Assembly (NCBI GenBank): GCA_013339765.2
Contig: CM023448.1
Span: forward strand, 194,286,409-194,350,408
Direction: 5' to 3'
Origin: Haemaphysalis longicornis
Lineage: Eukaryota; Arthropoda; Arachnida; Ixodida; Ixodidae
DNA: 64,000 nt
Below, in pieces: positions 1-9,284 of this stretch. The position numbers and the translations under genes are program-made. Within the stretch, counting starts at the first letter, position 1. Every line of letters begins with the position of its first letter. The notes beneath the pieces are model-generated. The model did not search any database, was not told where the DNA came from, and saw nothing but the letters and a program-made list of their open reading frames with translations.

Positions 1-876
1 GAACAAACATTAACTCCCTTTCAATATAGGCTTCATAGCCCATGTATTACAAGTTTCTAACGAGTAACTATATAAGGAGGAGCGATTTTCACAAATCCCC
101 AGTTCACGTGTAGGTTGAAATTTTCATTGCCAAATTTCGCCACAGAGATACCCTAGTGTCACCATAAGCTCCAGAAATACAACCCAATGAGATCAATAAG
201 TGAAGGGACGAAATGCACACCACCATCATTTACAACGCTACTATTCAGCAGTCAGCTTGAGCGCGCTTGAGCGCTTTAATAATGGTCAGTGAAATGAGAA
301 ACCACGATATGAGCAATGGCTCAAGCTAGTCGTTCGTGAAATAAAACTGTATTCAATAATATCGTTCGTATGCTGAAGCGCTCTACTAGCCCAGGCCTTT
401 CTTCATCATATCTTTTTTATCTGTGTCATATTGCTGTATTAGCTAGTACTCATTACTAGCCATTATGCAGACAGCTTAGGCCGGAAGACGCTGGAGTTAC
501 TGGCGCACGTTTCTTTCTATATAGTGGCTTAGTGCAAACTTAGGACTGTCCTTCTGGCATTGTACACGAAGTTGGTTTGCCATCGCATCATTTCCGTAGC
601 AAGCTTTTTCGACAAGTATCTCAAAATACGTTAGAGTAAATATTTCTAGAAAGTGGGTTTCTTTAAACATTGACTGCTTAGAATTCTGTAATATGCAAAT
701 GCACCATAAAATTTTAAATAGAAGGTAAATATTTAAAATAAAGTATTTTGTTGTAGACTAAAATGAAAGGAACGATTGCTTCGAGGTATAATTAATCCCA
801 ATAAGCAGCATGGTGCCGCTTTAGTAGATTTTAAAACTTTGCATTGCCAAAACAAAACAGGCTGTAGGTATATATA
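1..876. other. AT-rich stretch, nothing recognised
   Basis: I see no gene, RNA or repeat with recognisable structure here. The sequence is AT-rich with many stops in all frames. A short ORF near its right end overlaps the MITE that follows and looks like chance. Confidence 0.5.
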
Positions 877-1041
877 CAGCAGACTCCGGTTAAGACGAAC
901 TCCATGGTTAAGACGAACAACACTTTTGCTTGCTCTCCTGTAGCCTTCACAAGGCAAAAAACCTCCTAGCTAGGACGAATTTCTAATAATACGAACAAAT
1001 TTTTACGATCCCTTCGAGTTCGTGTTAAGGAGAGTCTACCG
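877..1041. mobile_element. Short pogo/Tigger-type MITE
   Basis: A 165-bp element with imperfect terminal inverted repeats. The left end reads CAGCAGACTCCGGTTAAGAC and the right end, reverse-complemented, reads CGGTAGACTCTCCTTAACAC. Both are followed by a GAACTC block. It is flanked by TA on each side and lies against a TA microsatellite, as expected for a Tc1/mariner/pogo element with a TA target. It is too short to code for a transposase. Confidence 0.7.

Positions 1042-1069
<28 letters not shown>
1042..1069. repeat. (TA)n microsatellite
   Basis: An uninterrupted run of alternating T and A directly downstream of the MITE, followed by a short TGTGTATGCG stretch. Confidence 0.9.
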
Positions 1070-1072
<3 letters not shown>

Positions 1073-2757
1073 GTGTGTATGCGTGGTGCATGTATTAGAG
1101 CGAAAGTTCCACTGCAGCATGTGTGGTAAGGCCATTTATGGCGTCTCAATGACCTTCCCAAGGACCAGTGACTCCGCGCAACCGCACAAGGCACTGGCTT
1201 GCCCTTGGCTGAGCTTGAAAGTCAGATTGACGCTACGAGGAACGAGGCGTTTCTGGGTTTGTACCCGGAATAAAAAAAGCTTTCGCTCTAAACCTACTAA
1301 TTGGGCTCAACGTACTTCTGGGTCATCTGGTTCTGATTATGGTCCTAAACTGGTCTACGCCGTGAGACCTCAGAGTGATGTTAGGCTATGTTCCGGCGCT
1401 GCGGCACATGCACATACCCGTAGAGGGATATTGGACATCGCTTTATAAACGGGAATGCATGATGCTGCAGTGCGCGTTGCTGCAACGTTACTCGGAATGA
1501 ATGAATGAATGAATGAATTGGAGAGCAAGCACTAGGAGGGTCCACCCCGAAAAATCTGTGCCCGCACTCTCAGAACCCTGTACGCAATTACTCCGAAGCC
1601 TGGCAACGTTTTACATGCACAGACAGCAGTAGCCGCATTGGGTCATTGGACGTCACTTTATGAGCAGGAATGGGTGCTGCTTTCGCACGATACTTTGTGG
1701 TTGGCGCAGCTAGTGTCTAATAAAAAAAAAATACCCCCACCTCCCCGAAGGGGATCGTGCGGAAATGCGAATGCATTGGGTGCACCGATGATGCGGTGCG
1801 AGTAATTATTATTAATGGCGTACTTAATGAAGAGAGACGAGAGTGTGAGTCCTCCAACCGATGATGACGTTGAAGCAACTGCAGTGACGTCACCGCCAGC
1901 GGGAGGTGTAATGCTCAGGTTGCATTGTGTTACACTTCGTGCTTGCGGTATCGTTGCCGCGAGGGATTCGACTTCACCGACTTCCATCGCTATCAAGGCG
2001 CCAGGCGCGCGCTCCACTGCTTATATAGATTCCGAACGCAGCGAGGAGAGAGGGTACGCGGAGAGGAGAGAGAGCCGCGAGCTCCGCGATGCGAGCGCCC
2101 TCACACGCCCGAGCGCGCTCCTCCTCTCACTCACTCCGCTACCGCCTACTCCCGAGCGAGTGCCGCATGGGTCAGGCGTCACGATGACGAGACGCGCGAC
2201 GTAATTAGCAGAACTACTTTGAGGGCGCGCAGTTAGTGCCTCACGATCTGCGTAGGAACTGCAGTGCGCACGCCACGGAGGCGACCAAGTTCCCATTATA
2301 GAATGCATTCGCATCTTAACCCAATGTCACCATCTTCCCGTAGGGCGAACCCTGAGGTAGAGGGCGAACGAAGCCATGGGGTGCGACTCGCATTCGCCTG
2401 GAGCAGGTTTTCATCGTTCGCATCGCCGGGCTTCGCGAGGAGGAGAATGCGAGGGGAGCGGAGACGACGACGAGCGATATACCGCGGAGCTACAGTGCGC
2501 CCCTAGGGAAGATGCACGACGGCTGACCGCACGCTACTAACCCTAAGCTGCTTCGCATTATCGCACGCCGCGAGCGCGCAGGTGTTGAAGCATGTCAGTG
2601 TGGCCTCAATTCCAGAGCAGTTCGAGTGGAGCTTCGGAGAGGGGGAGAATCCGAGAGGGAGACGGAGCGTCGGAGGGAGATATGAATACCTCGCATACTA
2701 TCAGTGTTCCCCTAGGGAAAATGAGCGACGGTGTTGAACCTGATTCAGCTATGCTCC
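1070..2757. other. GC-rich anonymous region
   Basis: No gene could be supported. It contains a short GAAT run at about 1495-1518. The block at about 1980-2240 is rich in GC and purine/pyrimidine tracts (GAGAGAG, CTCCTCCTCTC) and has a TATATAG near 2020. That could be a promoter-like CpG-rich segment or part of a repeat, because similar CTCCTCCTCTC blocks occur near 4550 and 22900. ORFs of about 100 to 130 codons overlap here in several frames on both strands, which is typical of GC-rich non-coding DNA. Confidence 0.4.
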
Positions 2758-3185
2758 TGATGGCATTGTTGGCGTTTGCCAATCCCTAGGGGCGATCCTG
2801 CAGAATATCACAGTGGTGTACCATGGCCAGGCATGCTGCATTTATTTCCCTCGGGGTGCAGTGTTGAAGTACTCTATGTGGTATCTAACCCCCATAACAG
2901 GGAAGCTGCAGGTGACGGTGGTGTACGACAGAACGATAACGCTATCTCGTGATGGATTCTTTGGTTGGCCAATCCCTAGGGGCATCCTGCCACAATCATC
3001 ATCAGCGGTGCCTGGCCAGGCATGCGCAGTGGGGGTGCGGACGGCGGACAACGACAACGACGAGGGAGGAATGGATTCTTTGGTTGGCCAATCCCTAGGG
3101 GCATCCTGCCACAATCATCAGCGGTGCCTGGCCAGGCATGCGCAGTGGGGGTGCGGACGGCGGACAACGACGAGGGAGGGAGGGA
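2758..3185. repeat. Three-copy tandem repeat (~119-bp unit)
   Basis: Two close copies begin at 2952 and 3071 (period 119) with ATGGATTCTTTGGTTGGCCA and share CCAATCCCTAGGGGCATCC and GCCTGGCCAGGCATGCGCAG. They differ by small trinucleotide-type indels (ATC and ACGACA). A third, more diverged unit lies upstream at about 2758-2875, with GCCAATCCCTAGGGGCGATC and CATGGCCAGGCATGC. The ORFs through it on both strands simply follow the repeat. Confidence 0.85.
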
Positions 3186-3342
3186 CACAGCTCCGAGCAT
3201 GAGATTAATGCTTCGCATCTAAAACGTTTGCAAAAGATTCGACGCACTGGGGCGTACGTAACCCACGATCACGAACTGAAATGTCAGTCGTCACCATCAC
3301 CATCACTCCCGCCACCACTACCACCACTACCAACACCCGTCG

Positions 3343-3420
3343 CGGTGGCTCAGTGGCTAAGGCGTTGGGCTGCTGACCACGAGAACGGGGGTTCGAAAAT
3401 CAATCAATCAATCATCATCA
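3343..3420 (+). mobile_element. tRNA-headed SINE fragment lacking its body
   Basis: The sequence starts with the same tRNA-like head as the full SINEs at 21.5 and 48.3 kb: an A-box-like TGGCTCAGTGGCTAAGG and a B-box-like GGGTTCGA. Right after the B box it passes into ATCAATCAATCA, the 3' tail unit of the same SINE. The roughly 170-bp body between head and tail is missing, so this is an internally deleted copy. Confidence 0.7.
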
Positions 3421-3600
3421 ATCATCCCATCAATCAATCAATCAATCAATCATCATCTCAATCATCAATCAATCAATCATCATCAATCAATCATCATCAA
3501 TCATCGTCATCATCGTCATCATCACATCACCACCACCGCATGTCATCATCATCATAATCATAGTCATGGAACACAGCAGCAGCAGCAGCAGCAGCAGCCT
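3386..3600. repeat. Compound microsatellite (ATCA/ATC/CAGCAG)
   Basis: Mixed ATCA and ATC units grow out of the SINE tail, followed by CATCATCAT and then a run of about eight CAG units at 3573-3597. The CAG run (CTG on the minus strand) abuts the 3' end of the minus-strand RTE fragment, so part of this array is probably the RTE tail. Confidence 0.85.
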
Positions 3601-3960
3601 ATCTACGCCCACTGCAGGGCAAAGGCCTCTCCCGTAGATCTCCAATTATCCCGGTCCTGTGCTAACTGCGACCAATTTATACCTGAACACTTCTCGATCT
3701 CATCTGCCCATCTAAGTTTCTGCCGCCCCTGCCACGCTTGCTTCCTCTAGGGGTTCACTCTGTTACCCTTAAGAACCAACGGTCATCTTGCCTTCGCATT
3801 ACATGCCCTGCCCACACCCATTTCTTCTTCTCAATTTCTACTAACATGTCTTTAACACGCGTTTGTTCCCTGACCCACTCCGCTCTCTTCTTGTCCCTTT
3901 ATGTTACACCTGTCATCTTCCGTTCAACTGCTCGCTGAGTCGTCCTCAACCTGTTTAATT
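3596..3960 (-). pseudogene. RTE-type LINE, C-terminal remnant
   Basis: Read on the minus strand, the segment encodes a recognisable C-terminus of an RTE-like reverse transcriptase polyprotein. It holds an arginine-rich stretch, then WAGHVMRRQDDRW, then RWADEIEKCSG, and ends in EAFALQWA followed by a stop. The W-GHV-R--D-RW pattern is typical of the post-RT region of RTE elements. In-frame stops and at least one frameshift show that it is dead. The 3' end runs into a GCT/GAT microsatellite tail. The 5' part is missing, as in most LINE insertions. A related, more decayed copy lies at 25.5-26.8 kb. Confidence 0.75.
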
Positions 3961-5249
3961 GGCACAGTGGGAGGAACTACGCTTGAGTGCATTTCAAATA
4001 TGCTAAAAGTTTCAAGCGCCAAAATATTTAGACAAAAGACGTAAATGACAAGATATGCGCTACCATGACGGTGGGTCTGAAGCGTGCCGAATAGCACACA
4101 CTTCCTGGGTCAGTTGCCTTCGCCGAAGACGGTGCGAAAATGTGCGTGCCTTGCACATTGTGATGGCGATGAGAGTGATTAGAAATGAAGGTTGAAGAGT
4201 TAAACAAGCAAACTGTTCGTAGAACTAGAAATATAATATGTATTAGCCAATGTATTATTATGGAATACCAACTTTCTCGTTCCCAAACGTTGTTAAGTCA
4301 TATTTGAAATATCGCAGCAGTAGTTTCGAAGCACGAAACCCTATTCTATAGAAAACTTCACTGCTCAGAGCCGCCCAATATAGTTAAAATACTGTTCTCT
4401 CCTGGAGGTACCGAGGACGTCATTTTAAGTGCGAATGCACTTCTTAAGCGAGCCTGAATCGTCCGCCGCCGTTGTCCGCATAGCAACAGCTGCGGGTGCG
4501 CGCGCTCCTCGTCTTCCTCCTCGTCTTCCCTAGCAAGGGGGAGATGGGCGCGCGCTACTCTCCTCCTCCTCTCTCCGCTCAGTGACTGCGGGTGTTGGGC
4601 GCCTCCTCTCCACTTCGGGCGGGAGAGCTCCGCTCGCGTAGCGGGGCTCCGCATTCCGACGCGTGAGGCGCTCGTGTAGCCCTCGCCGTAAGGCGGGCGC
4701 TACTCTTCCTCTCTCCGCAAGTGCTGCGGGTGTGGGGCCTCCTCTCCACTCCAAGATCACGATATCCACCGTAATCGCGCAATCAACAACCGGCATTCGC
4801 ACTTACACACTCTCCCCCTCGGGGAAGTGCGAGGGAATTTTTGAGCATAAAATTCGAAAGAAGGGGGCAGATGAAATTGTTTTCCACGGGACTGATTTAC
4901 CAGCATTGGTGCACATCAAGGAATGCGCAAGACGGTAATTAAGAAGATATGAATAGGTCGCCTTGGGGTGCGCGCTCAATCGGTGGAAATCCTATCAGTT
5001 GCGTAAGCGCTTTCACCATGTATGCGGCAGAATAAGAAAGCTTGCAAAGGCTGGCACCGGGTTATCTATAAATTAGTTATCACCAACGAAGAAAAAAAAA
5101 TTACAAGGAAAGACACTCCTTTAGGGCATATGCCTATAAGTGACGAGGGAAAAATAAAAAGCAAATAATGCAACCTTCCGTCTAAGGACGACGGTGGTTG
5201 AACGCGAAGCTTTCTCGTGGCGGTTTCTTTGGTTGGCCGTCCCACACTG
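3961..5249. other. Anonymous region with GC-rich duplicated block
   Basis: No gene was recognised. The block at about 4430-4830 is GC-rich and contains an internal duplication of about 150 bp. A segment with TACTCTCCTCCTCCTCTCTC at about 4555 recurs at about 4705 as TACTCTTCCTCTCTCCGC, each followed by CTGCGGGTGT and CCTCCTCTCCACT. The flanks carry opposed GCGAATGCAC and GCATTCGCAC motifs, so the block may be a GC-rich MITE. Confidence 0.5.
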
Positions 5250-6094
5250 CGAGTGACGTGCTACTCTGGAGGTGCGCGCCACTTTTCTAGAACTACCCAC
5301 TGCAACTCTCGGGTGTGCACTCTTCAGGCCTAACATTTGGGTTTGGAGAGTACTGCGCGAATCGGTACCTGCTGCTTCTCGTTCGCTTCGACCATGTCGA
5401 AGTGGGGCCCAGTGTGACGCGAAGAAAACTTTACCGAGACCTTGCGGACATATTGTATTACCTGTGCCATTGTATAGATCAATGTACCGCGCAGGGCCAG
5501 GCCAGGATGTGCTTAAGTGTGTCAGAAGAATGGTGGTACCGCCATGGGTGAAAACATTTTTCTTTAAACTTCACGCTGAGTGCTACCCGTAAAGACGTGG
5601 CAGAAAGAGAAGGGTTTGTACCTTCCAGGTTATCCGTGTTATTCAGTGTTATCCGTGCAAGAAACCTGAGTCGGTCGAACATGTGTTTTTAGAGTGCCGG
5701 GATGGGGTATTTTTCTGGGACGTGCTTCAGCGCACATTAAAGAAAGATTTCCCTCTAGACGCACACGGAATACGGTTTTTGCCCATCGAAAGTGAAGACG
5801 TTGTAACCGTACGACCCCTCGTCATGGTTCTGGCCCTGCACGGCATTTGGAAGTCGCTATGGCCATACGCCATCGTGATGTTGATGCCAAACGCTCTAAG
5901 GAGTATTTTTCTGTGTCCATTCAGTTGATTATTGAAGTATGGAGGGCTCAGCCCGAGCCTCCAGAATGGTTGCCTGTGATGGAAACATTGACAAGCATGA
6001 AGCAATTTTAGCTGGCTTTCTGCTACCCAAGTGTCGGCTAGCAGTTTTATCAATGTAGAGTTGTGTCGGTGTATTGTCAAAGTAGGCGCGCCGC
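5250..6094 (+). pseudogene. L1-like LINE, C-terminal fragment
   Basis: A plus-strand remnant spread over shifting frames. Readable pieces in order are RRKLYRDLADI, then KTFFFKLHAECYP at about 5550, VEHVFLECRDGVFFWD at about 5670-5720, LVMVLALHGIWKS at about 5820, and RAQPEPPEWLPVMETL at about 5945. The H-x4-C step in the zinc-binding region after the reverse transcriptase, followed by a W, matches the C-terminal domain of L1-like LINEs. The same architecture, including KLYRDL versus NLYWDL, is found in the better preserved copy at 35.8-36.5 kb. Several frameshifts make it non-functional. Its 3' portion is interrupted by the PLE at 6107. Confidence 0.75.
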
Positions 6095-6136
6095 AGGTCT
6101 TACACCGTGGAAAACTGGGCCTGTTGGTTCATGATT

Positions 6137-6850
6137 TAGGGATTAAAACCAGCCAAGAAGACGGAGACACAAGGAAAGAAACAGACAGGACGATGCTGGA
6201 CACAAAACAGGAGCGACTGGGGAGCCGACGCAAACCCCCTCCCTCTGGACAACAATTGTCATCGAATTTCACAAACGTGGCGGAGAGATAAAATGACAGC
6301 AATTCAAGGAAAGCATCACTGTTCAAGCCGCATTGGTTCTGGAAGCCAACGTTGCCAGAGTCCTCTATGAGTTCACGAACAGTAGAACAGAGCTCATTTT
6401 GAGGTACTGAATAGTAAAGGTCCTCTATGTCAACAAAAAACCTGCGTTCACATGTGGCAGCCCTTTCATCAAAGCATCGGTAACATGCGTGGAGCTCTGG
6501 ACGGAAAACGAGTCCTCAGGCACAATAACACAGTTTTTGCTGTAGGAATTTTCCCAACAGTTTCTGCCAGCTCCCGTCTTCTGTGACGATGGAACGCAGG
6601 GGGCAATTAACCTTATGGGTTTTTGCCGAAAAAAAGACACGCAGCTGATCCTCTTTGCTTGCCTTTACGGACTTTTCTAGGGCCGTAAGGTTCACCTCCT
6701 TTAGTAGCTTCATGGCAGCCGTTTTACTTTCCTTAGTTTCAGAGAAGTGGGCTTGAAGTCCTTGTTCATAGCGTCTCTTGCCTTCTCGCTGAAAGTCCCC
6801 TTCGGTAAAACGACAAAGCCACCTTCTTTGTCGGACTGCAGCAGACTCAA
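6137..6850 (-). pseudogene. PLE reverse transcriptase fragment, left arm
   Basis: Minus-strand reading gives a PLE-type RT start region, with a DKEGG-like block and then VNCPLRSIVTEDGSWQ, equivalent to the 'PLRPIV' region of Penelope RTs. It continues through the segment homologous to the right arm until the shared terminal sequence. This arm is about 90 bp longer at its inner (5') end than the right arm. Frameshifts break the frame. The PLE RT is normally followed by a GIY-YIG nuclease, which is absent here. Confidence 0.7.
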
Positions 6851-6856
6851 GTTGGG

Positions 6857-7440
6857 ACTTCAAGCCCACTTCTGTGAAACCAAGGAAAGTAAAAACGGCT
6901 GCCATGAAGCTACTAAAGGAGGTGAACCTTACGGCCCTAGAAAAGTCCGTAAAGGCAAGCAAAGAGGATCAGCTGCGTGTCTTTTTTTCGGCAAAAACCC
7001 ATAAGGTTAATTGCCCCCTGCGTTCCACCGTCACAGAAGACGGGAGCTGGCAGAAACTGTTGGGAAAATTCCTACAGCAAAAACTTCGTGTTCTTGTGCC
7101 TGAGGACCCGTTTTCCGTCCAGCTCCGCGCATGTTACCGATGCTTTGATGAAAGGGCTGCCACATGTGAACGCCGGTTTTTCGGTTGACATAGAGGACCT
7201 TTACTATTCAGTACCTCAAAATGAGCTCTGTTCTACTGTTCGTGAACTCATAGAGGAGTCTGGCACCGTTGGCTTCCAGAACCAATGCGGCTTGAACAGT
7301 GATGCTTTCCTTGATTGCTGTCATTTTATCTCTCCGCCACGTTTGGAAATTCGATGACAAATTGTATGTCCAGAGGGAGGGGGTTTGCGTCGGCTCCCCA
7401 GTCGCTCCTGTTTTGTGTCCAGCATCGTCCTGTCTGTTTC
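6857..7440 (+). pseudogene. PLE reverse transcriptase fragment, right arm
   Basis: Plus-strand copy of the same RT segment. It shows VFFSAKTHKVNCPLRS at about 6980, ALMKGLPHVNAGFSVDIEDL at about 7140-7200 (RT motif A region with an Asp), and VGSPVAP at about 7390 (motif B region). A frameshift near 7090 separates the first two. After the VGSPVAP block, the reading frame passes into the terminal non-coding sequence with no YADD-type motif C or nuclease, matching the deletion in the left arm. The two arms differ by scattered substitutions, so the inverted structure is not brand new. Confidence 0.75.
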
Positions 7441-7493
7441 TTTCCTTGTGTCTCCGTCTTCTTGGCTGGTTTTTAATCCCTAGGTCTTACACC

Positions 7494-8339
7494 TTGGTTT
7501 GTCACGATGCCGCGGTTCTGTGAGGGGCTTAAACTGGACCCCAATTTGAGTTCTTGCTGTTGAAAGATTTCGCTGTTTTAACAACAATAATTTTCTGTTC
7601 TTTATTACAGGTCGTCGGAATAATCACCGGAGGGATACATACTCTGCACTTCCTGGTCGTGGTTTATCACACCTACCTTTAATAAAGGACATCGGTATGG
7701 CTTACTGTAGCCACCGTCATTTAAACGGGTTTCATCGATCCTAATTGAGAAAGATGGCTGTGTGTCTCTTGTGTTTCGTGCGATTTGACGAGCCAGTGAA
7801 GTATCTTACAACGCATCTTCCTGTTTTTTTTCTTACGACTCCGAGCTTGAATACCATTGTGTCTTTACCACTCAAATATCAGTATACCGGGGTGCACAGG
7901 CTGTGCGAGCTAGCAGGTCTCGCGTGAAGCTATAGTGAGAAAGTAGGATGTGTGGAGCTATGTATTTGCCTCAATACACCGTGTTGTCCTCATGCAGTAT
8001 AGGCATCCCGTACCGCGAGGGCTGCGTTGTTTTTTGAGCCGCGCGAAACTTTGCTCGTATACAAGCGGTGATTTTGATTGAAGGCGCGATGGTACAGTTC
8101 TTCGAGTACGAAGTGATTACTTGTTTCTTCATCCAGCCGAAGGAGGAAGTGGCGTTTCATTCCGCTTCTTACTGCCGTGAAGGATGTCAGAAGGAACTCT
8201 TGGCGTTTCGTCTCACTTTTTATAACGTTATGGGTAACACGAAGGATTTGCCCGTGATCCTCATGAGTGACGCGGGTGTGTGATCCTGTCCAGAAGTTTC
8301 TACAGCCTTCTCCAGGGAGAAACCTGGCTGGGCAATATA
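7494..8339. other. Uncertain region with a minus-strand ORF
   Basis: This follows the PLE and includes the rest of whatever the L1-like LINE had as 3'UTR. A minus-strand open stretch at about 7990-8331 codes for about 100 residues with mixed, protein-like composition. The plus strand of the same segment is also open for about 75 codons, so strand and reality are unclear. A pyrimidine tract ending in TTATTACAG at about 7593-7611, with AATAAA at about 7680, resembles a splice acceptor plus a short terminal exon, but nothing else supports that. No family is recognised. Confidence 0.3.
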
Positions 8340-9284
8340 CAGTCGTTACTACGAACCCCACATTAACGAATTTCTCACATTTACGAACATTTTCCGAATC
8401 CCCGCCAGATTGCCGATATTTTCGGTGTAAAAATTTCAGAACTACGAATTTCAGTATCGCGCATGTTTCAGAATAACGCACGTAATTTATTGCCTCCTTT
8501 ACAGTCGAGAAACGTCAGTATTACGAATTCGGGTAAAGTAGCAGCGCCGCAAATCTCGCGTGAAACAGAGACCGCCGTTTCTGTGTGTTCCCCCAAGTGG
8601 AGTAGTACCATCATCGCCATGTTAAGTGCCAATTGCTAAGCCACCACAAAGCTGCAGTTTAATGTGCAGTAGCCTAGCCAGCCTAGCTGCCTGTGCCCCT
8701 TTTCTCTCTCGTTGCTTTGTGTGTCAGTCGGTGGCCGGTCGGTGGTTCGGTTGTTTCTCACGCTATTCACGTGCGCGGGCAAATATTTCTTTGTTGTGAG
8801 TGGTATTGCTGCGAAGTTTGCGCGAGATCCAACGATGAATGCAGCTAACGACACAGCCAAGAAGAAGCGACATCGATTATCGTCCCGACGCGAACGAAGA
8901 CACGTCTATGGGTCACAGGACACATAAGAAGATGAGATAGCGTCAAAATTGATGTTTTACAACAAATGAACACAATCCACAGTTTCATCGCTCGTTGCGA
9001 TGATGTACCCGATGAGGTATTGCGCAGAATGGAATCCGTCGTGCGTGCTGCACTCACCAGAAGAAAATAATTGATTTCTTCAAATAAAGCTGCTTTGAAG
9101 TGAGTGTAACGTATTGATTTTATAGTTCGCTAGTCTGCACACGCGTATACTTCCAAGGTACGACATTTTCACTCCTAGGTATGAGCACTGGCATGTAGCC
9201 GCAAGTTTTTCATTACAACGATATTTCAAAATAACGAATGATTTTGGGCGGTCCCGTGCGATTCGTTATGTCGAAATTTGACTG
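8340..9284. mobile_element. pogo/Tigger-type deletion derivative
   Basis: A 945-bp element. The left end is CAGTCGTTACTACGAACCCC and the right end, reverse-complemented, is CAGTCAAATTTCGACATAAC. TA dinucleotides flank it at 8338-8339 and 9285-9286. The interior repeats the theme of TTACGAA-like motifs near both ends, as in Tigger-type TIRs. It contains short transposase-like coding pieces but not a full gene, so it would depend on a transposase supplied elsewhere. Confidence 0.75.
8835..9069 (+). pseudogene. pogo-type transposase remnant
   Basis: Two short pieces are visible. An N-terminal-like basic start (MNAANDTAKKKRHRLSSRRE) runs to a stop at about 8925. A second open stretch shows NTIHSFIARCDDVPDEVL and ends in RAALTRRK plus a stop at about 9069. 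The second piece resembles the tail of Tigger/CENP-B-like transposases, where a helical segment with CDDVPDEV-type acidic residues closes the protein. The DNA-binding and DDE core are missing, consistent with a deletion derivative. Confidence 0.45.

Larger units (their letters stand above)
6107..7481. mobile_element. Penelope-like element with head-to-head RT arms
   Basis: The insertion is flanked by a 12-bp direct repeat, AGGTCTTACACC, at 6095-6106 and 7482-7493, taken as the target-site duplication. The insert is two inverted copies of the same PLE segment. The outer ends are TAGGGATTAAAACCAGCC at 6137 and its complement ending at 7482. The arms meet at a 16-bp spacer near 6841-6856. About 30 bp (6107-6136) lies between the left target duplication and the left arm. 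Both arms lack the GIY-YIG part and go directly from the RT core to the terminal sequence, so the element carries two identical internal deletions. It lies in the 3' region of the L1-like fragment. Confidence 0.75.

Noticed and set aside
1815..2204. TATATAG at about 2020 as a host promoter
   Set aside because: No transcript-like ORF follows and AT-rich hexamers of this kind are common. Not enough support.
2021..2314. CpG-rich ORFs near 1.8-2.5 kb as host exons
   Set aside because: Overlapping open frames on both strands, no motif and no consistent splice signals. Similar GC-rich blocks recur elsewhere in the window.
3386..3600. CRISPR-like array (regular short repeats)
   Set aside because: Units of 3-4 bp without spacers: microsatellite only. 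No CRISPR feature is expected in animal DNA.
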